Shown in pieces: positions 1 to 10,810 of a stretch of 64,000 nt of DNA. Source of the stretch: Ustilago trichophora (Eukaryota > Basidiomycota > Ustilaginomycetes > Ustilaginales > Ustilaginaceae). The stretch is taken from NCBI GenBank assembly GCA_900323505.1, contig OOIN01000018.1, positions 248,001 through 312,000 of the forward strand. Reading direction: 5' to 3'. The notes under the pieces were generated by a model that was not told where the DNA came from, ran no database searches, and saw nothing but the letters and a program-made list of their open reading frames with translations. The translations under genes were made by a program, and so were the position numbers. The first letter of the stretch is position 1. Each line of letters opens with the position of its first letter.

Positions 1-1012
1 AGTCGACCCAAATCCTCCGATCGTCCACGAGCACATTCTGCATCTTGAAGTACGCCCTCTCGGCGTCATCCTTCTTGTCAAACTCGATGAAGGCATACTG
101 AAGCGAATCTCCCGTCTTCCTATCCTTGATCACCTCGCACGACAGGATCTTGCCAAAGCGCGAAAAGATGAGTTCGAGATCGTCGCTCCGAGTGACCGGA
201 TTCAGCTTGCATACGAACAGGATGTTCTCCGGCGGGCGGATTTCGGCAAAGGGCAGGTCGCCGACCATTTCCAAAGTCAGAGCGGCCGCGTTGGTATCGG
301 CATTGCGGCGCGATTCTTCCTTTTCGGCCTCGTCGCGGTCGTCATCGGCCAGATCCTCGTCATCGGCCAGACGAAGGGCACGCACTTGGGATGGTGTGGG
401 GGAAGGGGAACGTGAGGGTGGAACGAAGCCGTCTGGATCTGGGAAGGGGTCTTCCAGAACGACAACATGCCGAATGCGAATGTCTTTGAGCGGTCTCTTT
501 TGGCCGTCTGTGAATGCTTCGTTGATCTTGTCTAGCGTTCCGCCGGGCTCTTGGCCCTCGACAACGATTCCAAAGGGTGCATGCTTGCCATCCAGATAGT
601 CGATCTCGTCCTTTAACGTGATGAAGAATTGCGAGCCCGCTACCAGCGCTCCGCTGTTACCACCCTCCTCATCTCCAGAGCCCTTGGCGTGCTTGCGGGA
701 ACACGCGAACGATACGGTTCCCTTCTTGGTATGCTTCAACTGATCTCCTTGAGTCTCGGGATGGAAAAAAGTATCCTCGAGCCGGTCCCGAGAAGTCGAT
801 GGCAGCTGAGACCAGATGCTCGTGCCACCTTTGCCTGTGTTGGTCGGGTCGCCGGTCTGGGCTAAGAAGTCCCTCTCCACGCTGAAGAATGCACTGAGCT
901 TGTAGTAGTGCTGGGAGCAAAGCTTGAGAAAGTTGATGCAAGAGCGTGGTGCCAGCTCCGTGTGAAGGTCGATGACAATGTCGCCCAGCGAAGTCTCTAG
1001 GAGTACACTCAT
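1..1012 (-). CDS. cyp6: Cyclophilin-RRM protein, PPIL4/Cyp6 type (3' end outside the window)
   Basis: The reverse frame is open from an ATG at 1012 to the window edge, giving 337 residues without a stop. Residues 1-165 form a cyclophilin-type peptidyl-prolyl isomerase domain that begins [16 protein letters not shown] and carries [15 protein letters not shown], the counterpart of the FxxQGGDPTGTG signature. A charged linker follows, with SPSPTPS and an Asp/Glu-rich stretch. From about residue 250 there is an RNA-recognition motif with ILFVCKL (RNP2) and SLQYAFIEF (RNP1). Cyclophilin followed by RRM is diagnostic of PPIL4, a nuclear protein linked to RNA processing. The usual Arg/Ser/Lys-rich C-terminal tail would lie beyond base 1. 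The family assignment is firm; the cellular role is known only from relatives. Confidence 0.93.
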   Translation of the reverse strand, partial: MSVLLETSLGDIVIDLHTELAPRSCINFLKLCSQHYYKLSAFFSVERDFLAQTGDPTNTGKGGTSIWSQLPSTSRDRLEDTFFHPETQGDQLKHTKKGTVSFACSRKHAKGSGDEEGGNSGALVAGSQFFITLKDEIDYLDGKHAPFGIVVEGQEPGGTLDKINEAFTDGQKRPLKDIRIRHVVVLEDPFPDPDGFVPPSRSPSPTPSQVRALRLADDEDLADDDRDEAEKEESRRNADTNAAALTLEMVGDLPFAEIRPPENILFVCKLNPVTRSDDLELIFSRFGKILSCEVIKDRKTGDSLQYAFIEFDKKDDAERAYFKMQNVLVDDRRIWVD

Positions 1013-1551
1013 CGTGTCAGTTTCTCCTCGCGACTGCGACTCGGAACGCGGATCGTAGCTGAGGGCCAGCGGTGTGGAAACCAGTCCGAGAGAGGATAGG
1101 CGAGAAGCCTGCCGTAAGGATGCGGATGCGTATTGTCGAAGAAGAGGAGGAAGAAGGAGCATGTACTGTATAGATTTCTGTTTCCTGCGTGTTCAGACCA
1201 ACACGGCTTTCTCAAAAATTCCAGCCGCGGCTGAGCGCGACAAGTGGAGGATGACCGAAATCGCAGATCTCAAAACTCAGCCACTTCATCGACTAGGCGA
1301 CTAGCCTTAGTGCTCACTCCTTCGACATCGCACAAGTCATGAGCCCAGTGCGCCATCAACCCCACTGAATCAAACACCAGAAGGGGGTCTAGTATCAATG
1401 TATTTGATTGCTGTATGTAAAGTATTGCGAATCGGAGCTATCAGAGTCTGTGTGTCGGGCGGGTGGTAGTCAGCATCCTTGAGGAAAGAGTTTCAAAGCT
1501 GGGAAACATGGGCAATGGGCTCTAGCGATACGTGCGCGGCCAAGCCTGTGC
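1013..1551. other. Intergenic: cyp6 promoter and kes1 3' flank
   Basis: No coding frame is convincing here. A TACTGTA heptamer lies at 1164-1170, about 150 bases upstream of the cyp6 ATG. The rest has no clear feature. Confidence 0.5.
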
Positions 1552-2703
1552 TTAATGAACACGAGGCTTCCTTCGGTAGGCATCCTCGGTCGCAGGCTGG
1601 CCCTTGAACATGGCTGCGAGCTGCGAGTACTCCTGATCGTCGTCGACGTGAACAAAGTACTCGAGCTGGTGTGGGGTGCCCGCTGCGGCCTCATCCTTTC
1701 GTTTCTGCCTCTGGGCGTTTTCGATCCTCGCCTTGTCCTTGGATGCGGTCTCGTAGTCACCAGTGCGGATGCCGTTGGCGACCGTCTTCCAGACATTACG
1801 GCTCTCCATCTCTCCCTGCTTCTCGACGGCTTCCACCGAAACCTCTTCGCGCTCGGTGGATGCATCCCAGAAGAGCTCGTTGCTGCCTCCAGAGATCGAC
1901 TTGCCTTTGTACTTGCTAACGCCAGCCCACTCGCCCTCAACGGTGTAGAGCGTGTTACCACCGGCACCAATGGTGGCCTTGAACGAGTGTGCTTTGCCGG
2001 AAAAGTAGCCCTTGCCCGTGTAGCTGAGCGTAGTCAAAAGACCGGTGGTGGATTGGATGTACGAGTTGCCGGTGAGCTCAACGTATGGCGAGCCGTACCA
2101 GAGACCCTCGATGAGCAGGTTGGGCAGTGTGATGAGGTAGAGCTCCTCCTTGTCGCTGTTGGGAAGCTTGATGCGCAGAACGGCGTGACCGACCTGCTTG
2201 ACCTGAATGGTTCGTCCAGAGAACGAAGTTTTCTGTGCGCAGTGACCCTCAAGCGTGACACCAGCCGTCTTGTTCTCGATGTGGTAGGCAGTGACGGGAG
2301 GGTGGTGCGAGACCTGCTCGGCGGTCAGAGCGGTCTCACCACGACCGTTCTTATCGGGCCACTTGCCAAGGAAGAGCTCGCCGAGGATAGGGTTGAGGGG
2401 CTTCTTCTCGGAACCCGACGAGATGTTACGAGCGGTGAACTGACCCTTGAGCGTGCCGATGAACCATTTGAGGACCAGGTTCATGCGCTCGACCTCATCC
2501 TTGCCCTTGGAGATGTTGGCGAATTCGTCAGGGTGCTCGCCCCAGTAGGCGGGGAACTCGACCAGCGATACTGGAGAAAGGATGAACGAGGGTGCGGTGA
2601 GCGAGGAAAGATCTCCCGAGAAGGTGGCGATCGATTTGAGGAACTGGCCCCATCCCTGTCGCTGCTCCTTGGGGACAGCAGCTCCGACCTCTTCTTCACC
2701 CAT
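1552..2703 (-). CDS. kes1: Oxysterol-binding protein homologue, Kes1/Osh4 type
   Basis: This is an intact 383-residue frame from an ATG at 2703. It contains KPLNPILGE at about residues 101-109 and the OSBP fingerprint EQVSHHPP at 129-136, which identify the oxysterol-binding-related family. There is no PH domain, ankyrin repeat or FFAT region, so it is a short ORP like yeast Kes1/Osh4. Those proteins are soluble sterol/PI4P exchangers acting between the ER, Golgi and plasma membrane. The C-terminus is helical and charged, as expected, and the length is slightly below yeast Osh4. Sterol/PI4P exchange is inferred from the family. The gene lies tail-to-head behind cyp6 on the same strand, and no intron is evident. 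Confidence 0.95.
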   Translation of the reverse strand: MGEEEVGAAVPKEQRQGWGQFLKSIATFSGDLSSLTAPSFILSPVSLVEFPAYWGEHPDEFANISKGKDEVERMNLVLKWFIGTLKGQFTARNISSGSEKKPLNPILGELFLGKWPDKNGRGETALTAEQVSHHPPVTAYHIENKTAGVTLEGHCAQKTSFSGRTIQVKQVGHAVLRIKLPNSDKEELYLITLPNLLIEGLWYGSPYVELTGNSYIQSTTGLLTTLSYTGKGYFSGKAHSFKATIGAGGNTLYTVEGEWAGVSKYKGKSISGGSNELFWDASTEREEVSVEAVEKQGEMESRNVWKTVANGIRTGDYETASKDKARIENAQRQKRKDEAAAGTPHQLEYFVHVDDDQEYSQLAAMFKGQPATEDAYRRKPRVH

Positions 2704-3189
2704 GATGAAACGATGCGTAAAGTGATCTATGTAGATGGTATTCGTGCTCTATACGCTCGAAGAAAAGACTGCTCGAAAGATGCGTTCGGCAGCAGTAATC
2801 GTAGTGAGGATCGTTGTTCGCGTCAGTGGAATCCTGTGTTGTGCTGGTAGGAATGCGAGTGGAGTCGATGGTGATGAGATGGTGGCACGGGATCAGAAAA
2901 AAAACAGGGTGGGTTGTGTATGAAAGTAGATCGGCTGAAACAAAACCTCTTGAGCCGTGATGTGCGCGTGTGGAGTTGCAGGAGCAGCACAGCTCCATGT
3001 CACGTTGTCTCAGTCAACTAGAGAAACTGCAGTCACTTGACGAAATCCCACACTCTCACCTCACAGCTCTCTCTCTTTTCTCTCTCTCTCTTTGCGCTGA
3101 CACGGCTTGAAAGCCTGGCTCGTGCTCGCATGCTTGCTTTTTTTTTAGCTGATCCGCCATTTCGCCCCAAAAATCGCAAGAGCTGACGG

Positions 3190-3227
<38 letters not shown>

Positions 3228-3818
3228 GGTTTCCTCAGTCATTGCAAAGCCAAAACCAAACATAGAGCCCAAAAATCATGATGCTATATTTATATTTTGT
3301 CAAATGCGATGGGCTGTGCAGCGCACAGTAGTGTGTGGGGGGCTTTGCAACCACCAGCTTCCAATCGGCACTAACCTAGCCCATACATCCAATTCCAACG
3401 GCGACAGAGTCATACGAGCACCTGGAAAGTCATCAGGATCTCGGATGTTGGACTTCTTCACGAGAGGCGAATGTCGGACAGGGGCGTCGGCACCCCTGAG
3501 CTTCATTTTATCCGTGAATCTACAGGTAATGATGTGCTGTACAGTATGTGACTTGAAGTAGCTTTGAGGCCGACAAGGGTGCAGGTGGGCTCTGTGCCGA
3601 CTGTAGCTTCATGTTTCCATCAAAGAGCCGGCACTCAAGGGATTTCTCGAGGAAAGAAAAAGGTCCAAGTCGATGTGCATTGCAGTTGCGCGATCCAAAG
3701 CGGAGACTAAAGGTATAGAAGCTGAGACAGCATGTTGAACAGACAAGGGGCCCAATAAGAAACAAGACCAAGGTATGAGAGTGACGAATACTGTTTGTGA
3801 TGCGTTCGAGGGAGGGGG
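2704..3818. other. Intergenic: kes1 promoter and chk1 3' flank
   Basis: This 1.1-kb stretch lies between two same-strand genes. It is rich in CT tracts, including a pure (CT)16 at 3195-3226. A TACAGTA heptamer lies at 3540-3546 and an AT-rich patch near 3280-3300. Only short, low-complexity frames are present and none was accepted as a gene. Confidence 0.5.
3195..3226. repeat. (CT)16 microsatellite
   Basis: An uninterrupted 32-base CT dinucleotide run lies upstream of kes1 within a broader pyrimidine-rich area starting near 3053. Confidence 0.95.
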
Positions 3819-5807
3819 TCAAGTCGAGATGATTGTGGCTCGAATCTCTGCTCTGCGACAGATCTCTCGGAAGAGCCTTCGCCATTCCAGTGGGTCACCT
3901 TTGCTCCTCTTCATCATCACCAGGCACTTGGCCGCATCCTCAGACGCTGACGCTGACGCCGCATCGGAAACCGAGTCGGGTGCTACCAGATTCTCGACCC
4001 GCACGTCACCTCGCAATGGACACTTGCGCTTGTCCATCGTAGCCAGACGCACACGTGCCCCCCTTGATCCAATCACGATCCTCTTGGTCGAAGTGCGGGA
4101 TCCGTCATCGCTAGCAGCAGAGGTCTCTGGCTCGCCATCCACCATAAAGTTGTAGGCTTCCTCGAGCTCCTCCTGGTCGCCGATGGCATCCACGGCGTAC
4201 TGGATAGCGAGCCCATCGAGAACCTCGATGACGAGGGCTACCATCGCCGCGGCGGTGGCAGACGAGAAGAATCGGGTCAGATGCGGCGAGAAGCGCAGAT
4301 GCGAGCTTCCTACTCCAGCCATCTGGGTGAGCGCCTCGAATTGGGTAAAGTGATTGAGGGCTTGCGTGAACTGCGATGCGCCCGGCAGCGCCATCTCGGC
4401 GCCCGTGCCGCTTCCAGACGAGGAGAACTCGAGTCGACGCGTCGAGATGTGTTGGCTCATGGCCAGGCGTCGCGACATGTCGTCGCTGCTGGTGGCGATG
4501 GCTGGCATCGCTGTTGACGAGGGGAGCGCCAATCCACCTCCATGGCTTGCATCATCTCGCCAGCCTCGGGCTACGCAGCTGCCGGCTGCGAGCCCAAACG
4601 AGCTGTTCTGGATCGCCTCGGGTTGCGTCAGTGACACATTCTCTGGCACCTGGGCTCGCTGTCCATCCGTGTGAAGATCAAGTCGACGAGCAGCTGCTGC
4701 GTTCGCGCCATTGACTTCCAAGTTGATGTCTCCCGATACCGCCAGACCTTGCAACAGCTTTTCAGCCAAATTGACTGGATCGTTGCATTTGCCCTTCTGC
4801 GTCATTAGGTCGTTGGCACGCTTGAACCAGCGATGGCGACGAATGCCCTCGAATGTAATCCTTCTCTCCGGATTGGGATGCATCATCTTTTTGAGCAGCG
4901 AAAGCGCATCGGCTGGGATCTTGGTCCAAGGGTCGTACGAGAAGAGTTCACCTGTGCGATAGGCATTGTACTCGGGCGATCGAGAAGTGGGCTCGTCCCA
5001 TGGTGTGCTACCGACCAGCATGGCAAACAGCACCACGCCCGAGCTCCACACGTCGACGGGTTCGCCGCGGTACGGCTTGCCGTTCATCTCCGGCGCAATG
5101 TAAGGCAGCGACCCACAAGCACCGGTCAGCTCCCTCTCCTTGCCCTTGTATTTGTACACCGAACAAAGACCAAAGTCGGCAATCTTGAGATTGCCCTCCG
5201 CGTCGAGCAGCATATTCTCTGGTTTGATATCGCGATGTGTGACCCCCTGCGAGTGGATGTATTCGAGACCCGAGAGCAGCTGTTGGAAGTAGAAATGCGC
5301 CAGATCCTCCTCTACACCGTAATCTGGTGCAATCTTGTCAAACAAGTCGCCACCGGCTCCGAGCTCGAGCACCATATAGAGTCCCGGGACGTAGTTATCG
5401 TCGTGTGAGGGTGAGCTGAGCATCTTTTGACGCTCCTTGTCGCGAGCCTTGATGGATTCCTGTGTGGTGGCGACGGCTTCACCCATGAGAATGCCTTTCT
5501 CTTTGCCTGCATTACCGTTCTTGTCGACACCGCGTTCGACAGCACCGAGGAATTCGAGCACATTGGGGTGTTTGAGGATCGAGTGCACCTGAACTTCCTT
5601 TTGCAAGGCTCGACGGTCGATGGGGTATTTGTTGGATCGGTTGGGTGCATACGAGATGACTTTGATGGCTGCTACTGGATTTGACTTTGAGGACGGATTG
5701 ACGGCGCGAAAGACCTTGCTGAAGCCGCCTCCACCGATGAGCTGGACGAGACGGTAGTCCAGAACCGGTGGATACGCCTGTCCGGTGGATGATGTAGGGA
5801 TGGGCAT
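3819..5807 (-). CDS. chk1: Checkpoint serine/threonine kinase Chk1
   Basis: The 662-residue protein starts at the ATG at 5807; the frame runs further upstream only from a TTG. The kinase domain has a glycine loop GGGGFSKVF at about 25-33, HRDIKPEN at 191-198, DFGLCS at 211-216 and PYIAPE at 235-240. The C-terminus ends with a KA1-like Chk1 segment (RSKGDPLEWRRLF). Roughly 45 extra residues, rich in Lys and Glu, are inserted between the early kinase strands and the hinge (about 93-138). The region between kinase and tail is dense in SQ/TQ sites, including TQ at 394 and SQ at 451, as expected of an ATR target. Chk1 halts the G2/M transition after DNA damage by acting on Cdc25 and Wee1, mainly in the nucleus. 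It is divergent from the csn7 gene across about 600 bp. Confidence 0.95.
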   Translation of the reverse strand: MPIPTSSTGQAYPPVLDYRLVQLIGGGGFSKVFRAVNPSSKSNPVAAIKVISYAPNRSNKYPIDRRALQKEVQVHSILKHPNVLEFLGAVERGVDKNGNAGKEKGILMGEAVATTQESIKARDKERQKMLSSPSHDDNYVPGLYMVLELGAGGDLFDKIAPDYGVEEDLAHFYFQQLLSGLEYIHSQGVTHRDIKPENMLLDAEGNLKIADFGLCSVYKYKGKERELTGACGSLPYIAPEMNGKPYRGEPVDVWSSGVVLFAMLVGSTPWDEPTSRSPEYNAYRTGELFSYDPWTKIPADALSLLKKMMHPNPERRITFEGIRRHRWFKRANDLMTQKGKCNDPVNLAEKLLQGLAVSGDINLEVNGANAAAARRLDLHTDGQRAQVPENVSLTQPEAIQNSSFGLAAGSCVARGWRDDASHGGGLALPSSTAMPAIATSSDDMSRRLAMSQHISTRRLEFSSSGSGTGAEMALPGASQFTQALNHFTQFEALTQMAGVGSSHLRFSPHLTRFFSSATAAAMVALVIEVLDGLAIQYAVDAIGDQEELEEAYNFMVDGEPETSAASDDGSRTSTKRIVIGSRGARVRLATMDKRKCPLRGDVRVENLVAPDSVSDAASASASEDAAKCLVMMKRSKGDPLEWRRLFREICRRAEIRATIIST

Positions 5808-6401
5808 CCTGCGTCGGCGTGGTGGGTGAGAGGAAATGCTGTTCCGCAAAACCTTGTGTGGGGTAAGCAGCTCTTGCAAGGTTCAGAGAGGGCGTGAATG
5901 TTGATGAAATGGAAAGTAAAGAGGTGACAATCAAAACAAACGAGGATGAACAAGGTGGAGCAAAGATGGATCGTTCAAAATTTCCAGGTGTTGGTCTCTT
6001 GAGCGGAGTGGCGTTGAGCGTGATTAGACGCGTCGGGTAGAGTGCAAATCGACTCAGCCAACAGCCAAGAAATTCGATGCAGATCTCACATCTCTGCTAA
6101 AAAAAGCAAGCCGCGCGGGCCATCATGCAGGTGCGCAACAACTCAGCTTTGACCAAGATACTCCACTTCCAGATCTTGCTCCTCACTTCCACTTAGCAAC
6201 TCTTTCCTCACTACGGCTTCTCGATTCCTCGACTGATCACGCATCCGCTTTTCGAACGACCGGAACATCTTTCAGCGACCCAATCGGTCCCTCCGCTCAC
6301 ACATTGACCCCGAGCTTTCAAGAGGACACCTCTCTCGAACGATCGATCGCACCTTGTCTCGCGACACACTGGCCAACGTCGAAGCGGACCCGACAATCAT
6401 C
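5808..6401. promoter_or_regulatory. Divergent promoter region of chk1 and csn7
   Basis: This 594-base stretch separates the start codons of two opposite-strand genes, so it must hold both promoters. No clear TATA box or repeat is visible. In-frame codons upstream of the csn7 ATG are open but contain no ATG. Confidence 0.6.
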
Positions 6402-7352
6402 ATGTCAGCCGTCGCACCCTCGTCCTTCGTTACACTCTCTGCAGGGCCCTCATCCTCAACGTCTCGTCTAGCACCTTTGCTCCTAGTCGCTCGATCCACA
6501 AAGCCACGTGGTGCAGCCGCAGCTAACTTGGTTCACCAAGCCATCTCGTCTCCCGGTGTCTTTTTCTTTGGCGAGCTCTTCGACGTACCCGGCGTAGCAG
6601 AGCTCTCCGCCAGCACTGATTCCCCTCAGCTCTCCACCGCTTATCAACTCCTCTCACTCTTTGCCTATGGCACATACAGCGACTATGTTCGGCTCTCTCA
6701 ACAAGGATCCGTTCCCCAACTCTCCAACGATCAAGTACAAAAACTTCGACAGCTCACCTTGCTCTCCCTAGCATGTCAGAACAAGTCTCTCCCATACTCG
6801 ATCCTGAACGAAGCCCTAGGTATCACGGGAAGCAGCATCAGAGAGCTCGAAGATCTCATTATCGAAACCATCTATGCCGGCCTCATCCAGGGCAAGCTCA
6901 ACGAGCTTCAGTCTCGCTTCGAAGTACATCACGTCCAGGGTCGAGACGTACCGCATCCATCAATGCTGTCCCAGCCCGCCCTCTCCGCACTGCCATCTCT
7001 AGCATCGAGCTCGAAAAGCGCGACTCAGCTAGATTTCATCTCGGCGTCGTTGCAAAACTGGCAGTCGACCACAGTATCCGTTCTCGACAGCCTACAGACC
7101 AGGATGGACGGCGTTCGCTCCACAGCCGCCGATTCGGAGCTTCAACGCCAAGACCACCGTCAAGCATTGCTCCAGAATCTCATAGAGGCACAGCATCAGC
7201 TGGAGGCTCAACAGCAACAACAACAGCAGAGGAAAGGAAAGGGTCCCGCCAACGCTATGGAGATCGATGAATCGGATACCACGCGTGGAGGGGCGAGGAA
7301 AAAGGCTTCTGCTGTGGCTGGAGTGAGAGGTAGTAAGCGGTCTCGTGCTTGA
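6402..7352 (+). CDS. csn7: COP9 signalosome subunit 7 (PCI domain)
   Basis: The 316-residue protein starts at the ATG at 6402. The PCI domain covers roughly residues 40-205 and includes KLRQLTLLSLA, LPYSILNEAL and RELEDLIIETIYAGLIQGKL, then a FEVHHVQGRD segment. These match CSN7 better than the related eIF3 or proteasome PCI subunits. The C-terminal third has a helix, a run of seven glutamines near residue 275 and a basic end (KKASAV, GSKRSRA) that could act as a nuclear signal. CSN removes Nedd8 from cullin-RING ligases. The assignment is from sequence pattern; whether this fungus has a full eight-subunit CSN cannot be judged here. Confidence 0.88.
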   Translation: MSAVAPSSFVTLSAGPSSSTSRLAPLLLVARSTKPRGAAAANLVHQAISSPGVFFFGELFDVPGVAELSASTDSPQLSTAYQLLSLFAYGTYSDYVRLSQQGSVPQLSNDQVQKLRQLTLLSLACQNKSLPYSILNEALGITGSSIRELEDLIIETIYAGLIQGKLNELQSRFEVHHVQGRDVPHPSMLSQPALSALPSLASSSKSATQLDFISASLQNWQSTTVSVLDSLQTRMDGVRSTAADSELQRQDHRQALLQNLIEAQHQLEAQQQQQQQRKGKGPANAMEIDESDTTRGGARKKASAVAGVRGSKRSRA

Positions 7353-7600
7353 ATAGCTCACACCTTGTATTGTTCCCCAAGCAATGCATCTGCTATCAGA
7401 TCGTGAAGCTTTCTGACCCGATCAACGCTAGGCATGCAGTCAAACATCTTGTCTCAATCCAATGTCAAAATATCTGCACACTGCGAGGTCGATTCATAAA
7501 GGTCATGAGCTTCATCGAGAGCATGTACAAGCGAGTCGAGAAAATCAAGCTGAGCCAAAGCATGAAGCATGCCTGTGAACGCAGGTCAAGAGGAGAGCGA

Positions 7601-10600
7601 TTAGAAGGGAAGGATGGATTCGGAGGCATCCGAAGGCTTGGCTGTGAATGCTTCGGCTGCCTTGGGACAATGTTCGTCGTTGGAAGCGTGATCGATTGCG
7701 TAGCAGAGGTAGAGGGTATCGGAGCTGTTTGTGCAGAACGTCAAAAGATAGTGAGAGTGTCAGTACAAGCCCTACTCGAAGGATGTAGAGAAAGAGGGAG
7801 AAAAAGAGTCGACTTACGCGTTGCTGAGAACATCCGCACAGAGTCGTAGCGTCCAGTATGGGAGAAGTCCACACAGCAGGCCTACCAACGGGGCATCCGC
7901 AGGAACATGCAGCTGATGCGCCGAGAAGAGGAAGCCCATCAGACCGGCCAGGAACGACAGCGCGATCGCAGTCAAGTCTAAAACTAGGTTGATCACGAGT
8001 CCCTCCATCACCCCTTCAACGCCACGCCTGCTGACCAGTTGGGCACTCTTCTTGGCCGCAGTCCAGAATCCATCGCCCGTCACTCCGACATAGACCAGCG
8101 CCAGGTCGCTGTAGGCCTGCAACACGGTTCCAAGCCCTGCGAGCAGTCCGACTACGTGTGTCAGAGGTTGCAGAAGCTTGGGCACCCTCCGGTGTGTTGT
8201 TGCGTCCGAGATGCGACGGGCGGTCTCTGCGACCAAGGTCATCGTTTTGACAATGGCCAAGATCAAAGCCGACATACAGATCGATCCGAACGCTGGCCCC
8301 GTGGCTCTGGCAAAGGAGACACGCACCACCTCGGTCGGATCAGGCGCCGCGTGTCGACGTGCTGAGCCGTGAGCTCCAGGCTGTGGGTACGAGCCAGGCG
8401 CTGCAGGAGGCTCATCGTAGATCGTATCGCCATCAAAGACGACATCGTTGGTGTGATCTTCATCTGCGCGTCGCTTGTCAAAGGAGGGCGCTTGCACGTC
8501 GCCAGCACCGGGAGGAAGAGCAGCTTGAACACGACCATCCGTACCTTGTGCTTCACCTTCGCCAATGCGGTGGAAGTACCAGTGGCTAACTACACCTGCC
8601 ACCGTCACGCGCTGTACACCGCGCAAGACAGCCCAGGTCCACAGCCACGCGCACAAGGTCGCCCACGCAAGCCAAGCGGCCTTGGTGTCGGTCTTCCACT
8701 CGATCGAGTCGCCCACCTGTCGACCAAAGTGTCCCACTAGGAAGAGCCGTGTGAAGAGGAAGAGGAAAGGGATGGTCACCAAGACAAAGGCGCCCAAAGA
8801 TGCGAGAGCGAGCACGAGCAGCGCGGGATGCTTGAGCACCACGTTGCAAGAGAGCTCGAGGACGGCGATGGATCGCGACAAGGCTTTGCGGCGTTGCCAG
8901 ACCATCCGAGCAAATAGGATGGCCAGCGCCAATGGTACGATCGAGATGATGCGCAGACCTGTCGTGCTCCAGCTACCACCCGACCACGACTCGTCGTCGT
9001 AGATAAAGCTTCCAGCAAACGCCCAGGCCCATCCGAGGCCGAGGACGATGGGAACGACCATCAGACCGGTACGTAGCACTTTGGCGCCGCCGAAGCGACT
9101 CAGGTTGCGTAGTAGCACCAGATTACCAACACCAGCTGCGAAGGACAGCAACGTCAGCAGGATTAAAATGGGTAGCGACCGCGTGATGGTGTAATAGGAA
9201 GAGGGACGTGTTTTGGGCGTCTTTGGCTGCGAAGGGGTTCGAACACCCCAGCTCAAGTAGGCGCCGATCAAGATGACAGCACCAATCGCGGCAGCAAAGG
9301 TAGCAATGGCCGTCTTGTCGCGGTACTTTCCGAACGCGAGACGGTTGGCCCACGGTCCCCAGCCTGCCCTGGCCGGAGGCGAGGGATATAGATGGATCTC
9401 ATCGATGGAGTCTTGTTCGCGGTTGTGAGATGAAGGTCGTCCGTGATTTGTGCCAGAACGATGCTGCTTGGACGAGCCACGAGCGGGCCGGGATGGCGCG
9501 TCAAGGTCGGAGCCTTCCGAGTCGATATCGGAGCTGCGCCTGGACTGCATTCGAAGAGGCCTGCCGGACCCAGAAGGGAGTAAAGGCTCGCGCAAGGTAG
9601 AAGTCATCTGACGTGCTCGATTGCGTGACATGCGACGGCTGCGCTGAGCGCGGCGACCCTCGCCCTCACCTTCGGTGTCGTAGTCAGACTCGGAGATCGA
9701 AGAGGCGGAGACGTTGCCGGAACGGGAACGAGACATGTCGGAGCGGTCGTCCTCTTGGTCTTCTTCTTGCTCATCATAGATGCTGAAGAGACCCTCGCCA
9801 CGGTTGCGATTTGAACGCGTTGCTTTGGCGCGTGCTTTGTTGAATCGGCCGGATTGATCGTAGATAGAAGAGTCTCCAAGCTGGCTCCTGTCTGATCTGT
9901 GTCCAGCAATCGAGTAAAGGCTCGAAGTGGAAGGGTCGTGCGGCTGATGGTGACGGGCTGCCCGTGCAGCATTGGTGGTAGATTGGGGATCCATATCGAC
10001 GGTAGATCCATGTGCTAGCCAGCCGCGTGCCCTAGCAGCCTCACGCCTTTGATGCTGAGCCGCCGTTTGTGTTGCAGTAGGTGAATGGGATTGTGCGTGG
10101 GAAGCGGAAGCGAGGACGGAATGGTCGTCAGGAATGCGAGGTTCCCTGTTGCTGACAAGACTGTGTTGGCTGGCACCGTCATCGAGATCTCCATCAGCAA
10201 GAAATGGATCCTGTGTGTCGTTTGCTGGAGCTCGATGAGCTGCATGGGCTGTGCTTGATGATACCGGAGGCGCTGTCGAGGAGTTTGGCGGTACTGATGG
10301 CTTTGGCAGCAGAGCAGCAGCGTTTGTCGATGCGTCGAGACTGTCTGTGAGGTCCTCGGAGCGCGAGCTTTCTGCGAGACGTGAAGCTAGAGCTGACATC
10401 CTGCGATCGTCGCGCCAAAGATCGACATCGTCTTCGTCGTCCATCTCACGGATGAGCGAGTCACGGACACCGTAGCCAGCTGGAGGCCTGCCTCTCCCTG
10501 CTGCGAGGAAAGAGGTGGGACCGAATCGACTGGTGCCTGCCAGACTGTGCAGGATGCCGCTCTGTATTCCTGGCCTGCCATTCGCCGGTGGAGTAGGGAG

Positions 10601-10810
10601 CCCGTCAGAGCTGGAGAGGCTATACTCGGGACCATAAGGATTGTGATGGTTGTTTGGATGTGAAAATGGGGCTCCCGAGACGGAAGCGTGACTGTAGAAG
10701 AGGAGATCATTAGGATCACTGGCATCCTGATCGGCATCCACACCTGGTCTGACGGAGGTAGCGAGGTTGGAAGACAGAAAGCGTGAGGCGTACTGAGAGA
10801 GCGAGGTCAT
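7601..10810 (-). CDS. pns1: Pns1/choline-transporter-like membrane protein, two exons
   Basis: Exon 1 is 10810-7818 and exon 2 is 7724-7601, giving 1,038 residues. The 93-base intron has a GTAAGT donor that places TAA directly at the exon end, and its acceptor is CAAACAG. Exon 2 adds a conserved tail, DTLYLCYAIDH followed by EHCPKAAEAF, that matches the usual end of the CTL family. Without splicing the frame stops at SNA. Residues 1 to about 480 are disordered and rich in Ser, Arg and Asp. About ten hydrophobic membrane segments follow from around residue 495, with the family SHWYFHR motif. Yeast Pns1 is about half this length because it lacks the long N-terminus. The family sits in the plasma membrane; the fungal substrate is unsettled, so choline transport should not be assumed. 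It converges on csn7. Confidence 0.9.

Noticed and set aside
1555..2850. A 431-codon open frame antisense to kes1
   Set aside because: It overlaps a gene with clear family motifs and shows no recognisable domain itself.
9234..9249. A tRNA-like T-arm (GGGGTTCGAACACCCC)
   Set aside because: It lies inside the pns1 coding region and no acceptor stem, D-arm or anticodon arm flanks it.
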